DNA from: Nitrosophilus kaiyonis
GTDB lineage: Bacteria > Campylobacterota > Campylobacteria > Campylobacterales > Nitratiruptoraceae
DNA: 64,000 bases
Assembly (NCBI RefSeq): GCF_027943725.1
Contig: NZ_AP025696.1
Span: 969,501-1,033,500 of the forward strand
Direction: 5' to 3'
Shown here one piece after another: positions 51,249-61,239 of the stretch. The translations under genes and the position numbers were made by a program. Each line of letters starts with the position of its first letter. The first letter of the stretch is position 1. The notes under the pieces were generated by a model that worked only from the letters and a program-made list of their open reading frames with translations, was not told where the DNA came from and made no database searches.

Positions 51249-53273
51249 ATGGCAAAAAAGAGACCAGAAAAGAAAAATGATAATTTTTTTAATAAAAATC
51301 CTTTAATAACATTTGCGATTTTTTCAATTATCATAATTTTACTTTTTAAATCTTTGCTTGGGCCTACTGGCGGAGGAATGGGAGAGGGTGCTGTAACTCA
51401 TATGGCAGGTGCTCCTATTCAAAAAACTAAAGAGATAAGTTATTCTGAATTGAAAAATCTCATAAAAAAAGGCCAAGTAAAATATGTAGCAATAGGCCAG
51501 AGAACAATTAAAGCTATTGCCCAAGAAAATGGATATAAAATTATCTATTTTGCAAATAGAGTACCAGAAGATACAACACTTATACCACTTTTAGAAGCTA
51601 ATGGTGTTGATTATGGTGGATATAGTGAAAGTAACTGGCTTAGTGAAGTACTATTTGGATGGGTTATCCCAATATTTATATTTTTTGCAATATGGATGTT
51701 TTTAGCCAGCCGAATGCAAAAGAGTGTTGGTGGTGGAATACTTGGAATGGGTAGTGCTAAAAAACTAATAAATAGTGAAAAGCCAAATGTAAAATTTAGT
51801 GATGTTGCTGGTGTTGAAGAGGCGAAAGAAGAGGTTAAAGAGATAGTAGACTTTCTAAAACATCCAGATAGATATGTAAGACTTGGTGCAAAAATTCCAA
51901 AAGGTGTACTTCTTGTAGGACCTCCTGGAACAGGTAAAACTCTTCTTGCTAAAGCAGTTGCAGGTGAAGCTAATGTTCCGTTTTTTGCAGTAAGTGGGTC
52001 AAGTTTTATTGAGATGTTTGTTGGTGTTGGTGCTGCAAGGGTTAGAGATCTTTTTGAACAGGCAAAAAAAGAGGCGCCTGCTATTATTTTTATTGATGAG
52101 ATTGATGCTATTGGTAAAAGTAGAGCAGCAACCGGGCCAGTAGGTGGAAATGATGAAAGAGAGCAGACTTTAAATCAGCTTTTAGCTGAGATGGATGGAT
52201 TTGATAGTGCAAAATATCCTATTATTGTTTTAGCTGCTACAAATAGACCAGAAGTATTAGATCCAGCTCTTTTAAGACCTGGCAGATTTGATAGAACAGT
52301 TGTTGTTGATAAGCCAGATTTCGAAGGTAGACTTGCAATATTAAAAGTTCATGTAAGACATATAAAAATGGCAAAAGATGTTGATTTAAAAGAGATTGCA
52401 AAATTAACGGCTGGTCTTGCAGGTGCAGACCTTGCAAATATTGTAAATGAAGCTGCGCTTTTAGCAGGTAGAAAAAATAAAACAGAAGTTGAACAAGAGG
52501 ACTTTTTAGAAGCAGTAGAAAGAGCTATAGCTGGACTTGAGAAAAAAAGTAGAAGAATCTCTCCAAAAGAGAAAAAAATTGTTGCTTATCATGAAAGTGG
52601 CCATGCATTGATTGCTGAGACTACACCAGGAGCTAGAAAAGTAACAAAAGTTTCAATTATTCCAAGAGGTTTAGCGGCACTTGGATATACATTAAATGCA
52701 CCAGAAGAGAATAAATATCTAATGCAAAAGCATGAACTTGTTGCTGAAGTTGATGTATTGCTTGGAGGAAGGGCAGCAGAAGAGATTTTTATTGGTGAAA
52801 TAAGTACAGGTGCTGCAAATGATCTAGAGCGAGCAACAGATATTGTAAAATCTATGGTAATGATGTATGGTATGAGCGAAGTAGCTGGACTTATGGTTTT
52901 AGAAAAACAAAAAAGCCTATTTTTAGGTGGCGGATTTGCTCAAGCAAAAGAGTATAGTGAAAAAATGGCTGAAGAAGTTGATGAGTTTATAAAAAATTTC
53001 CTAAACCAAAGATATGAACATGTAAAAAATAGATTAAAAGAGTATAGTGAAGCAATAGAAGAGATGGTAAAAGAGCTTTTTGAAAAAGAGGTATTAGAGG
53101 GTAAAAGAGTTAGAGAGATTATAAAAGAGTTTGAAGAAAAACATGGAATAAAATCAAAACTTGTTCAGGAAGATGAAGATTTAGAAGAGGCTAAAAATAG
53201 AGCAAAAGCGGAACATGAGAAAAAAGAAAAAGAATCTAAAGAGTTAAACAATGAAGAGCCTACTAAGGAGTAG
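51249..53273 (+). CDS. ftsH: ATP-dependent zinc metalloprotease FtsH
   Basis: A 674-residue inner-membrane AAA+ protease for quality control of membrane proteins. Membrane helices lie at about 17-36 and 134-154, around a periplasmic domain. Walker A GPPGTGKT is at 224-231, Walker [12 protein letters not shown] and the second region of homology LLRPGRFDR follow, and the zinc site HESGH is at 448-452 with a later metal Glu/Asp in the [10 protein letters not shown] region. The Glu/Lys-rich tail (about 640-674) is coiled-coil-like. Near-coupled to the psd-like gene. Confidence 0.97.
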   Translation: MAKKRPEKKNDNFFNKNPLITFAIFSIIIILLFKSLLGPTGGGMGEGAVTHMAGAPIQKTKEISYSELKNLIKKGQVKYVAIGQRTIKAIAQENGYKIIYFANRVPEDTTLIPLLEANGVDYGGYSESNWLSEVLFGWVIPIFIFFAIWMFLASRMQKSVGGGILGMGSAKKLINSEKPNVKFSDVAGVEEAKEEVKEIVDFLKHPDRYVRLGAKIPKGVLLVGPPGTGKTLLAKAVAGEANVPFFAVSGSSFIEMFVGVGAARVRDLFEQAKKEAPAIIFIDEIDAIGKSRAATGPVGGNDEREQTLNQLLAEMDGFDSAKYPIIVLAATNRPEVLDPALLRPGRFDRTVVVDKPDFEGRLAILKVHVRHIKMAKDVDLKEIAKLTAGLAGADLANIVNEAALLAGRKNKTEVEQEDFLEAVERAIAGLEKKSRRISPKEKKIVAYHESGHALIAETTPGARKVTKVSIIPRGLAALGYTLNAPEENKYLMQKHELVAEVDVLLGGRAAEEIFIGEISTGAANDLERATDIVKSMVMMYGMSEVAGLMVLEKQKSLFLGGGFAQAKEYSEKMAEEVDEFIKNFLNQRYEHVKNRLKEYSEAIEEMVKELFEKEVLEGKRVREIIKEFEEKHGIKSKLVQEDEDLEEAKNRAKAEHEKKEKESKELNNEEPTKE

Positions 53274-53275
53274 TT

Positions 53276-53905
53276 TTGACAAAATATCTTTATGAAAAGG
53301 GAATAAGAGCAGTTTTTATTTCTGCTCTTTTTTTACTTTTTTTTATATTTGTAATTCCTTCATATTTTTTTGGTTTACTATCTTTTGTAGTTTTTTTGTT
53401 TTTGACATATATATATTTTGTTCCTCAAATGAAAAACCAATTTATAAAAAAAGATGCAATCTATTCTCCAGTTGATGGAAAAGTATTAGAAATAGATGAA
53501 AATAATAATGAAAAAACTATAAAAATATACTCTTCATTATTAGATAACTCTTTTATAAAGATGCCAATTTCAGGTAAAATCAAAGATATAAAAAAAAGAC
53601 ATGGAGCATATTTGTGTTTAAAATCTCCAAAGAGCAAACATCTTAATGAGATTTTTGAAATATTTTTAGAAAATGAAAAAATAGATGTAAAGATAAGTTC
53701 AATAACTGATTATTTAGGATTTTTCGGATTTGAGATATTTAAACAAAAAGGTTTAGATAGTGTAGCCACAGAAAATATAGGTTTTGCATCAAACGCACTT
53801 TTTGAAATAACTCTGCCAAAAAATGTAGAAATTAAAGTAACTCCTGGTGATCAAGTAGTAAGTGGGATAAATGCTATTGCACTCTTAAAGGAAGAAGTTG
53901 AATAA
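53276..53905 (+). CDS. phosphatidylserine decarboxylase-like protein without processing motif
   Basis: 209 residues with two N-terminal hydrophobic helices (about 11-30, 32-50). PSD-like segments are IYSPVDGKVLEI (about 62-73), KMPISGKIKDIKKRHGAYL and a C-terminal KVTPGDQVVSGINAIAL. The Leu-Gly-Ser-Thr motif that PSD cleaves to make its pyruvoyl group, normally near the C-terminus, is absent, so decarboxylation is doubtful. It lies between ftsH and pssA. Start is TTG 53276. Confidence 0.75.
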   Translation: MTKYLYEKGIRAVFISALFLLFFIFVIPSYFFGLLSFVVFLFLTYIYFVPQMKNQFIKKDAIYSPVDGKVLEIDENNNEKTIKIYSSLLDNSFIKMPISGKIKDIKKRHGAYLCLKSPKSKHLNEIFEIFLENEKIDVKISSITDYLGFFGFEIFKQKGLDSVATENIGFASNALFEITLPKNVEIKVTPGDQVVSGINAIALLKEEVE

Positions 53906-54626
53906 GATGAATTTTCAGCTTATTTATATTTTGCCAAATCTTTTTACTGCTGCAAGTGCTTTTATTGGTGTTATTAGTATTATCGCTGCTTCTAAAGGAG
54001 AGTTTGAAAAAGCAGCCTGGCTAATTTTATTATCTTTAATATTTGATGGATTAGATGGAAGAATTGCAAGGCTTACTCACACTACAAGCAAATTTGGAAT
54101 GGAGTTTGATTCTTTAGCTGATATTGTAGCTTTTGGTGCGGCTCCTGCTATGCTTTTATATTTTTGTTGTGGTAATGAATTTGGTAGATTTGGCTCTTTA
54201 GTTTCAGCTATCTTTGTTGTATTTGGAGCTATAAGACTTGCAAGATTTAATGTTATGGCACCATCTAGTGAACCATCTGTTTTTATTGGTGTTCCAATTC
54301 CAACTGCTGCTGTATTTATTGCGGTATGGATATTGATGTATCAAAAATATCCGATGTTAAAAGATTTTTCGTTACTTTTATTAATCGGAGCACTAATTTG
54401 TGCATTTTTAATGGTTAGTAATATAAGATATCCAAGTTTTAAAAAAATTGAATTAAAAAAGATGTATGTTATTAAGATATTGATAATTTTAATTATTACA
54501 TTTTCTTTATTGTATTTATATCCTATTGAAGGAATCACTGTTTTTATAACTATTTATATTTTATATGGAATTTTTAGAGCTCTATTTTATGTATTACTTA
54601 GAAAAAAACGAAAAAATATAGTATAA
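53898..54626 (+). CDS. pssA: CDP-diacylglycerol-serine O-phosphatidyltransferase PssA
   Basis: A 242-residue polytopic phosphatidyltransferase making phosphatidylserine. The CDP-alcohol motif is in FDGLDGRIARLTHTTSKFGM...DSLAD (about 49-77: D-G-x2-A-R-x8-G-x3-D-x3-D). About seven helices. TTG 53898 has AAAGGAAG at good spacing; ATG 53907 is the alternative. Overlaps the psd-like gene by 8 bases, so the two are coupled. Confidence 0.93.
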   Translation: MNKMNFQLIYILPNLFTAASAFIGVISIIAASKGEFEKAAWLILLSLIFDGLDGRIARLTHTTSKFGMEFDSLADIVAFGAAPAMLLYFCCGNEFGRFGSLVSAIFVVFGAIRLARFNVMAPSSEPSVFIGVPIPTAAVFIAVWILMYQKYPMLKDFSLLLLIGALICAFLMVSNIRYPSFKKIELKKMYVIKILIILIITFSLLYLYPIEGITVFITIYILYGIFRALFYVLLRKKRKNIV

Positions 54627-54627
54627 T
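54622..54627 (+). promoter_or_regulatory. -10 box TATAAT for leuA
   Basis: A consensus hexamer overlapping the pssA stop and 53 bases before ATG 54680. A small TCAATT/AATTGA inverted repeat lies in the leader (about 54641-54660). It would let leuA be expressed independently of the ftsH-pssA genes. Confidence 0.45.
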
Positions 54628-54679
54628 ATGGAAAAAAATTATCAATTAATAAAAATTGAATTATGCTAAGGAATTAAAA

Positions 54680-56233
54680 ATGAGTGAAATTGTAAAAATA
54701 TTTGATACAACTTTGAGAGATGGTGAGCAAAGTCCTGGTGCTTCAATGAATACAGAAGAAAAAATACAAATAGCAAAACAGCTTGAAAAATTGGGTGTGG
54801 ATATTATTGAAGCTGGTTTTGCTGCTGCAAGCCCTGGGGATTTTGAAGCAATAAGTAGAATAAGTGAGATTGTAACTAAAAGTACTATTTGTTCATTGGC
54901 AAGAGCTGTAGAAAAAGATATAAAAGCTGCAGGTGAAGCTATAAAAAATGCAAAACTAAAAAGAATACACACCTTTATTGCAACAAGTCCAATTCATATG
55001 AAATATAAACTTAGAATGGAACCTGATACAGTTATAAAAAGAGCAGTTGAAGCTGTGAAATATGCAAAAACTTTTGTTGATGATGTTGAATTTAGCTGTG
55101 AAGATGCTGGTAGAAGTGAAATGAGCTTTTTAAAAGAGATAATTGATGAAGTAATCAAAGTAGGTGCTAAAACTATTAATATCCCAGATACTGTTGGATA
55201 TAGGCTTCCACATGAAATGGCAGAGATGATAAAAGAGTTAAAAGATTTTATAAAAGATAGGGCTATCATCTCTGTTCATTGTCATAATGATTTAGGTCTT
55301 GCAAGTGCTAACTCTTTGTATAGTGTTTTAAATGGTGCAAGACAGATAGAGTGTACAATAAACGGTCTTGGAGAAAGGGCTGGAAATGCTGCTTTAGAAG
55401 AAGTAGTTATGGCAATTAAAACAAGAAAAGATATTTTCAAAGGAATTGATACAAATATAAATACTAAAGAGATATATCCAACAAGTCGCCTTGTATCAGC
55501 AATAACAGGGATTGAGCCTCAGCCAAATAAAGCTATTGTTGGAAGAAATGCGTTTGCTCATGAGAGTGGAATACATCAAGATGGAGTTTTAAAACATAAA
55601 GAGACATATGAGATTATGCGAGCAGAAGATATCGGATTTGAGACAAATAGAATTGTTTTAGGAAAACATTCGGGAAGACATGCGTTTAAAGAGAGAATAA
55701 AATCTTTGGGATTTGATTTGAGTGACGAGGAGTTAAATAAAGCATTTGAGCGATTTAAAATTTTAGCTGATAAGAAAAAAGAGATAACTGATGATGATTT
55801 AAGGATGATAATTACGAGTGAATTGACAAGTATTCCTGAAGTATATAAGTTAAAAAAACTTCAAATTAGTGATTGTAGTGAAGGTGTACCAAGTGCAGCA
55901 GTAACAATTGAATATGAAGATAAAGAGATTACAGATGCTGGTGTTGGTGATGGAACAATAGATGCCATATTTAAAACTATTGATAGGATAAGCGGATATA
56001 AAGGCACACTTAATGATTATCAAGTAAGTGCAGTTAGCAAAGGAAAAGATGCATTAGCAAAAGTTGTAGTTAAAGTTGTTTTTGATAAAAGCAAACCTGC
56101 AGTTATTGGACATGGTTTAAGTATAGATACAATGATAGCAAGTGCTAAAGCATATATTGGAGCATTAAATAGCTTTATCTCAATGAAAGATATTTTAAAG
56201 AAAAAAAGATGTGAAGAGGGGGATGACATATAA
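54680..56233 (+). CDS. leuA: 2-isopropylmalate synthase LeuA
   Basis: A 517-residue first enzyme of leucine synthesis. [17 protein letters not shown] (about 6-22) is the catalytic start of the TIM barrel. [15 protein letters not shown] has the metal His pair, and [19 protein letters not shown] and HESGIHQDG complete the site. Residues about 390-510 form the regulatory LeuA-dimer domain for leucine feedback. ATG 54680 follows AAGGA; an in-frame ATG at 54656 adds eight unconserved residues. Its stop lies inside the terminator hairpin. Confidence 0.96.
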   Translation: MSEIVKIFDTTLRDGEQSPGASMNTEEKIQIAKQLEKLGVDIIEAGFAAASPGDFEAISRISEIVTKSTICSLARAVEKDIKAAGEAIKNAKLKRIHTFIATSPIHMKYKLRMEPDTVIKRAVEAVKYAKTFVDDVEFSCEDAGRSEMSFLKEIIDEVIKVGAKTINIPDTVGYRLPHEMAEMIKELKDFIKDRAIISVHCHNDLGLASANSLYSVLNGARQIECTINGLGERAGNAALEEVVMAIKTRKDIFKGIDTNINTKEIYPTSRLVSAITGIEPQPNKAIVGRNAFAHESGIHQDGVLKHKETYEIMRAEDIGFETNRIVLGKHSGRHAFKERIKSLGFDLSDEELNKAFERFKILADKKKEITDDDLRMIITSELTSIPEVYKLKKLQISDCSEGVPSAAVTIEYEDKEITDAGVGDGTIDAIFKTIDRISGYKGTLNDYQVSAVSKGKDALAKVVVKVVFDKSKPAVIGHGLSIDTMIASAKAYIGALNSFISMKDILKKKRCEEGDDI

Positions 56234-56259
56234 GCTTTTTGCTTATATGTCATTTTTTT
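56223..56259. terminator. bidirectional Rho-independent terminator shared by leuA and the PilZ gene
   Basis: A perfect 13-bp stem, ATGACATATAAGC (56223-56235) with GCTTATATGTCAT (56241-56253), loop TTTTT, followed by a T run on the plus strand (56253-56259). On the minus strand the A/T content before the stem is weaker as a T run. The stop codons of both convergent genes are within the stem. Confidence 0.85.
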
Positions 56260-57103
56260 GAGAAAGTTGATTTATGAATTTTGAAATAGAAGATTCAAAA
56301 TCTTTTTTTATATTTTTAAATTCAATACCTATAACAATTTTTTGATTTTCTTTAATTATATATTTTATATTAGCTTCTACAAAGAATATTTTTTGGTCCA
56401 TTGAAAACTTTAATGAAAGTGGTTCAGCTTTATCAATTTCAGAGTCAAAATTTTTTAGAAATATTTGTGCTCCATTTTTACTTATATTAGAAAAATTTCC
56501 TATAAATGTACTTGTCTTTTTATATATATTTTTATATTTAATTTCTAATGGTATTTCTATAGGATATCTATCATTTTTTCTTTTTTGTCTAATTTCAAAT
56601 TTTTCAGAATGCATAGTAGTAAGCAGAGTCATGCCAGATATATTTTGAATATTTAAAATTTTTGTTTTAAATAGATAGAATTTACCATCCTCTTTTCTTA
56701 AAAAACCTAATTTTATAATATCATTTGGTTTAAAATGGTTTATAAATTTAGGAGATATTTTCCAAAAAAGTTTTTTTTCACTATTTTTATATAGTGCTAT
56801 TTCTATTTTATTACTATTTAAAATATATGCTTTTTGATTGATTTTTATATATTTTGTGTTATATAATGGAAATTTGGATTCGAAAAAATGAAATTTCTCT
56901 CTTATACTTTTTAATAATCTTTCATCTTCTTCTTTTATAGTTGGGATTTTTTCAAGCCATTTATTTATATAATTTTCAAAAACTTTAATATCTTTAATAT
57001 TATTATGAAAATCTTTGATTATTAATATATTTTTTAAAAGATTTTGTTCTTTTTCGTTTAATTTAAACTCTTTTGCAAGTTGTTTAATATTTATATTTTT
57101 CAA
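56243..57103 (-). CDS. PilZ-domain protein (candidate c-di-GMP receptor)
   Basis: 286 residues. The C-terminal PilZ domain (about 180-275) has the binding pair QKRKNDRYP (R-x3-R type) and GNFSNISKNGAQIFL (N-x-S-x2-G, Asn for the usual Asp). The middle (about 95-175) is a YcgR-N-like beta domain, and the N-terminal 80 residues are helical. No membrane segment. Likely links c-di-GMP to motility or surface behaviour; this is inferred from family. Converges on leuA. Confidence 0.8.
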   Translation of the reverse strand: MKNINIKQLAKEFKLNEKEQNLLKNILIIKDFHNNIKDIKVFENYINKWLEKIPTIKEEDERLLKSIREKFHFFESKFPLYNTKYIKINQKAYILNSNKIEIALYKNSEKKLFWKISPKFINHFKPNDIIKLGFLRKEDGKFYLFKTKILNIQNISGMTLLTTMHSEKFEIRQKRKNDRYPIEIPLEIKYKNIYKKTSTFIGNFSNISKNGAQIFLKNFDSEIDKAEPLSLKFSMDQKIFFVEANIKYIIKENQKIVIGIEFKNIKKDFESSISKFINQLSQKNDI

Positions 57104-57194
57104 GAAAAAATCCTCTAAAAAAATTAAATTAATTAAATTGTATCATATACATGTTGCAAAAGAGTTCCAAATTAAGTATAAATATTTTAAAAAT

Positions 57195-58439
57195 TTATAG
57201 ATATTTTTTCAATATTTCTGGGATTATAATAGATCCATCTTTTTGTTGATAATTTTCCATGATGGCAATCAGAGTTCTTCCCACAGCAAGACTTGAGCCA
57301 TTTAAAGTATGAACAAGGCGATTTTTCTTGCCATCTTTATATCTTATCATTGCACGTCTAGCTTGAAAATCTCTTGTATTTGAGATTGAACTTATCTCTC
57401 TATATCTGTTTTGGCCTGGTAGCCACACTTCAAGATCAATAGTTTTAGCTGCACTAAATCCAAGATCCCCAGTACAAAGCATAACCCATCTATGAGGAAG
57501 ATTTAGAGATGTTAAAAGATCACTTGCACAATTAACCATCTCTTCAAACATTTTATCACTATCTTCAGGTTTTGTTATAGCTACAAGTTCAACTTTATCA
57601 AATTGATGCTGTCTTATCATACCTCTTACATCTCTTCCTCCACTTCCTGCCTCTTTTCTAAAACATGGAGTATATGCTGTTAATTTAATTGGTTCATTTA
57701 AATCTGCAATAATCTCATCTCTATATAGATTTGTTAATGGAACTTCAGCTGTTGGGATGAGATACAGATCTTCATCTTCAATCTTAAAAAGATCATCTTC
57801 AAATTTCGGAAGTTGTCCAGTTCCAAGAAGTGTCTTAGAATTTACCAAAAATGGAACATAAACCTCTTTAAATCCTCTATTTTTATTAAAATCAAGCATA
57901 TAATTAATTAGTGCTCTCTCAAGAGCTGCAGCCTCATTTTTTAAAACAGCAAATCTACTTTTAGCAAGCTTTACTCCTCTTTTAAAATCTATCCAATCAA
58001 GTTTTTCTCCTAGCTCCCAATGCTCTTTTGGAGTAAAATCAAACTTTTTAGGCTCTAAAACTTTTTTTAATTCAACATTATCCTCTTCATCTTTTCCTAT
58101 TGGAACATCTGGATCTGGAATATTTGGTATTTGTAAAGCAAGCTTTTTCAATTCTTCTTCTATATCTTTTACAATCTCTTGATGAGCTATAATTTTTGCT
58201 TTGTTTTCATCAACCTGAATTTTTAGCTCATTTATATCTTTTCCCTCTTTTTTATATATACCAAAAAGTTTTGAGAATTGATTTTGTTTTGCTTGAAACT
58301 CTTCTAAGACTCTTTTTTCCTCTTTATATTTTGAAAAAAGCTCTTTTAACTCAAGTAGTAATCGCTCCTCAACACCTTTTGTTTGAAGTTTTTTGGCAAT
58401 TTCATCAAAATTTTTTTCTAAAAGTTTCAGATCAAGCAT
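57195..58439 (-). CDS. serS: seryl-tRNA synthetase
   Basis: A 414-residue class II synthetase. An N-terminal antiparallel coiled coil (about 28-100) binds the tRNA long arm. [38 protein letters not shown] (motif 2), STGDLG-like [18 protein letters not shown], and [19 protein letters not shown] (motif 3) form the active site. ATG 58439 ([11 protein letters not shown]) is the family start, preceded by GGGAGATT. A longer start at 58451 is rejected. Confidence 0.96.
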   Translation of the reverse strand: MLDLKLLEKNFDEIAKKLQTKGVEERLLLELKELFSKYKEEKRVLEEFQAKQNQFSKLFGIYKKEGKDINELKIQVDENKAKIIAHQEIVKDIEEELKKLALQIPNIPDPDVPIGKDEEDNVELKKVLEPKKFDFTPKEHWELGEKLDWIDFKRGVKLAKSRFAVLKNEAAALERALINYMLDFNKNRGFKEVYVPFLVNSKTLLGTGQLPKFEDDLFKIEDEDLYLIPTAEVPLTNLYRDEIIADLNEPIKLTAYTPCFRKEAGSGGRDVRGMIRQHQFDKVELVAITKPEDSDKMFEEMVNCASDLLTSLNLPHRWVMLCTGDLGFSAAKTIDLEVWLPGQNRYREISSISNTRDFQARRAMIRYKDGKKNRLVHTLNGSSLAVGRTLIAIMENYQQKDGSIIIPEILKKYL

Positions 58440-58465
58440 ATAATCTCCCAATATTTTTTTTAAAA

Positions 58466-58471
58466 ATTATA
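58466..58471 (-). promoter_or_regulatory. -10 box TATAAT for serS
   Basis: A consensus hexamer 27 bases before the serS ATG in the 43-base gap after the amidotransferase gene. Spacing to the start leaves only a short leader. Confidence 0.4.
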
Positions 58472-58482
58472 ATGAAAAGTTA

Positions 58483-59154
58483 CTATGAAAGTTCTAAATT
58501 TTTTGCTTTTTTAATAAAATTATTAAAAATTTTTTGTGAAGATTTTAAATAAGGCATAAATTCTGGATGCCACTGAACTCCTAATATATTTAAAGTTTCA
58601 TGCTCAATTGCCTGAATGATATGATTTTTATCATATGCACTTTTTTTAAGTCCAAGGCCTATTTTATCTACCGCTTGATGATGTAAAGCATTTACTTTTA
58701 TGCGTTCGCTCATTATGATTTTATAAAGATGAGAGTCCTTTTTTATAAAAACATCTTTTAATGGAAGAGGAGTTTTTGGATGGGGATGGTTTAGGTCTAA
58801 ATCTTTAATATCAAAATGTAAAGTCCCTTCAAAAAAAACATTTATCAACTGCATTCCTCTACATATTCCAAATACCGGTAAATTTTTCATTAGGGCTTTT
58901 TCTAAAAAAAAGAGCTCCATTTCATCTCTTTTAATATCAAAATTAGAAAATTTATAACTCGTTTCTCCATAAAGTGATGGATTTATATCAATCCCGCCAC
59001 TAATTATAAGTCCATTAAACTCAATATTTTTATTAAAATTTTTTGGAGATATAAATATAGGCTTTGTTTTATATGTTTTTAAAATGAATTTTATAAAGCT
59101 CCAAGCAATTTTACTTCCTCTATCTGAACCTGTAACTAAGATTTTTATAGACAA
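58483..59154 (-). CDS. class I glutamine amidotransferase-like peptidase (C26/PuuD-like)
   Basis: 223 residues. The family mark ISGGIDINPSLYGE is at about 51-64. The nucleophile Cys is in FGICRGMQLIN (about 92-102), and the catalytic His-x-Glu in GVQWHPEF (about 195-202). C26 enzymes hydrolyse gamma-glutamyl amide bonds. Here it overlaps the amidoligase gene by 10 bases, so it probably removes or remodels the amide that the amidoligase makes, or supplies ammonia. Partner and substrate are unknown. Confidence 0.85.
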   Translation of the reverse strand: MSIKILVTGSDRGSKIAWSFIKFILKTYKTKPIFISPKNFNKNIEFNGLIISGGIDINPSLYGETSYKFSNFDIKRDEMELFFLEKALMKNLPVFGICRGMQLINVFFEGTLHFDIKDLDLNHPHPKTPLPLKDVFIKKDSHLYKIIMSERIKVNALHHQAVDKIGLGLKKSAYDKNHIIQAIEHETLNILGVQWHPEFMPYLKSSQKIFNNFIKKAKNLELS

Positions 59155-60146
59155 TAAAATTCCTTAAACTCTTTTTTTATAAAACTATCAATTTTATCTA
59201 CCCAAGAAGATGTTATAAACCATAAAGGAGATTTTAAAAACTCTTTATACTCTGTACATAGCTTTTTTAATTTCGTTTTTTGATAGGCTAAATGTTCTAT
59301 TAGGCTCCAGTAATTAAACTCTTTTGCAATTGACCAATCATCTTCATCAATTCTAGAATTTGGGAGCCTATAATGAAAAGCAGGTCTTGGGGATATTTTT
59401 TCATTTGGAAGTTTCTTTTTTACATTCTCATTAATAAATGCAAAAAGTGGCAAAAGATCAAGAGCTCTATTTCTTGTTGGATTATATAAGATATAATCTG
59501 CAATAAGATTATCAATATCTGGTCTATAATCTAAATCTATAACTTTTAAAATATAATCTATTTCAAATGGATCAATAAACCAAGTAAGTTTTCTTGTTAA
59601 ATCTATATTGCTTTTTTCTTTTATCCAATCATATAAAATCAAAAAAGATCTTAAAATATCTAAAATTTCAGATGGTTCAAATGAATAAGTTTCTATATTT
59701 ATATGCAATCCAAAAGCGAAAAAAATAGAAGATTTTGTGCCAAGAGCACCTCTTTTTTTAAGTTTTTCTCTTAAAGTTTCTATTTTTTGCAAAGAGTCTA
59801 ATTTTATAGGTGGAGTTACTATCTCATAAGGCACTATAGTTTCTGAAATAGATAATAAAATATCTTCAATATTTTCAATCTCTTTTTTATCTAAAAAGAG
59901 ATTTTTATATTTTTCTTCAAATTCTCTTAAAAATTTACTATCAATATAAAGTATAAAATCTCCAAATATTGTATCTTTTATCTTTATAAAATAGACTTTA
60001 TCTTTTATTATTTTCCCGCCAAATAACTCTATAATAATTGCAGCACACTCTTTTAAAGTAATGCCGCTATATTCTATCTCAAATCCTACCTTTCTTAACT
60101 CATTATTTGTATTGATTTTTATTGGTGGAAGGATAAAATCTTGCAT
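59145..60146 (-). CDS. amidoligase-family enzyme (glutamine-synthetase-like COOH-NH2 ligase)
   Basis: 333 residues. RKVGFEIEYSGITLKECA (about 18-35) has the metal-binding Glu-x-Glu that opens the fold. The later blocks FGLHINIETY, then NPTRNRALDLLPLFAF, and PRPAFHYRLPNSRIDEDDWS are the ones I associate with the putative amidoligase family. Such enzymes are predicted to join a carboxyl to an amine in peptides or small metabolites using ATP. One base overlap with the small protein upstream and ten with the amidotransferase downstream make a three-gene unit. Confidence 0.82.
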   Translation of the reverse strand: MQDFILPPIKINTNNELRKVGFEIEYSGITLKECAAIIIELFGGKIIKDKVYFIKIKDTIFGDFILYIDSKFLREFEEKYKNLFLDKKEIENIEDILLSISETIVPYEIVTPPIKLDSLQKIETLREKLKKRGALGTKSSIFFAFGLHINIETYSFEPSEILDILRSFLILYDWIKEKSNIDLTRKLTWFIDPFEIDYILKVIDLDYRPDIDNLIADYILYNPTRNRALDLLPLFAFINENVKKKLPNEKISPRPAFHYRLPNSRIDEDDWSIAKEFNYWSLIEHLAYQKTKLKKLCTEYKEFLKSPLWFITSSWVDKIDSFIKKEFKEFYCL

Positions 60147-60376
60147 TATATCTCTTTAGGGCAGGCCATCTCCACAATAACTTTTATAATATTATCTTCT
60201 TGTATAGCATAAAATCTATGTTTTTTACACCAGTTAGCATTTGCATGATTTGCAAGTCTTAAAGCTTCAAATTCTGCCTCTTTTAAATTATCAAAACTTT
60301 TATCTAACCATTCACTTTTTAGTTTTTCATCTTTTTTTGCACATCCACACATTTTTTCAAGCTCTATTTTATACAT
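60146..60376 (-). CDS. small Cys-containing protein coupled to amidoligase, unknown
   Basis: 76 residues, no recognised family. CGCAKKDEK near residue 10, an Ala-rich helix EAEFEALRLANHANANWC, then KKHRFYAIQEDN, and a final ACPKEI. Four Cys in total could bind metal. A strong GGAGGAATTTAATG start region is built from the last crcB codons (TAATG overlap), and its own stop shares a base with the amidoligase ATG. It could be the amidoligase's peptide substrate or a carrier; that is a hypothesis from position. Confidence 0.7.
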   Translation of the reverse strand: MYKIELEKMCGCAKKDEKLKSEWLDKSFDNLKEAEFEALRLANHANANWCKKHRFYAIQEDNIIKVIVEMACPKEI

Positions 60377-60762
60377 TAAATTCCTCCATATATCTTTTTA
60401 AACAAAATTATACCTGCTATTGTTGATAGAATGGATAAAAAAACATTTAAAGTAATATTTGTAATAGCTCTATAATATAATGAATTTTGAAGCATAGAAA
60501 CTGTTTCATAACTAAATGTTGAAAAAGTTGTTAGTGCACCTAAAAAACCTGTTATTAATAGAGCTTTTTGATTTGGAGAGATAACATTTTCAAAATAAAG
60601 AGCCAAAAATCCAATAATAAAACTCCCCAGCATGTTAACACCAAGGGTTCCCAAAGGAAAAAAAGAGCCTGTAAATTTTTGAATAAATGTTGATATTAAA
60701 AATCTACTAACTGCTCCAAAAAATCCGCCAATTCCTATAGCAAAAATTAAGCTAATATTCAT
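60376..60762 (-). CDS. crcB: fluoride channel CrcB/Fluc
   Basis: A 128-residue, four-helix membrane protein that exports fluoride as a dual-topology dimer. IGGFFGAVSRFLIS (about 8-21), GTLGVNMLGSFIIGF (about 39-53) and GALTTFSTFSYE (about 74-85, the TFS(T/S)F fluoride-lining motif) are all present. ATG 60762 has GGAG seven bases upstream; the longer TTG frame is rejected. DUF190 lies just upstream, a common partner. Confidence 0.92.
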   Translation of the reverse strand: MNISLIFAIGIGGFFGAVSRFLISTFIQKFTGSFFPLGTLGVNMLGSFIIGFLALYFENVISPNQKALLITGFLGALTTFSTFSYETVSMLQNSLYYRAITNITLNVFLSILSTIAGIILFKKIYGGI

Positions 60763-60882
60763 ATTTTGCTCCAAAAGATAATAGTTATTAGTGTATTAGT
60801 ATATTGGTGTATAGGCAATTTAGAATTGAGAATATATAAAGTATTTTTATCAATAATTAATAACCAATTACTAATTACTAAT

Positions 60883-61230
60883 TTATTGTTCAAATTTTGG
60901 ATGTTTATAGCTTATTACATCAACATCCATTAAAGTAACCAATCCCTCTTCAATCATAAGCTCAACATTTCTTAAAAAACTCATAATTTTATCTTCTTTA
61001 TCTATTATTTCTATAATAATTGGTAATTTTTGACTCATACTCCAAATAGAAAATGAACTAATTTCTGAGTGTGCTCCCATTCCTGCAACACCTTTAAAAA
61101 CAGTAGCACCAGATATTCCATTCTCTTTAGCTTTTTTTAATATGGCTTCCCATAAGGGTTTATTTTCATATTTATCATCATTATCTATATATATTCTTAA
61201 TATTTTTCTTGGACCTAAATAGCGTTTCAT
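60883..61230 (-). CDS. DUF190-family protein, crcB-associated
   Basis: 115 residues with a ferredoxin-like, PII-like pattern: LRIYIDNDDKYENKPLWEAI, GISGATVFKGVAGMGAHSEI (about 40-59) and LPIIIEIIDKEDKI. This family often accompanies crcB genes, and its role is unknown, possibly regulatory nucleotide sensing given the fold. It follows trpS by 9 bases, and a word-rich 120-base gap (60763-60882) separates it from crcB. Confidence 0.88.
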   Translation of the reverse strand: MKRYLGPRKILRIYIDNDDKYENKPLWEAILKKAKENGISGATVFKGVAGMGAHSEISSFSIWSMSQKLPIIIEIIDKEDKIMSFLRNVELMIEEGLVTLMDVDVISYKHPKFEQ

Positions 61231-61239
61231 TTTTTTCCT

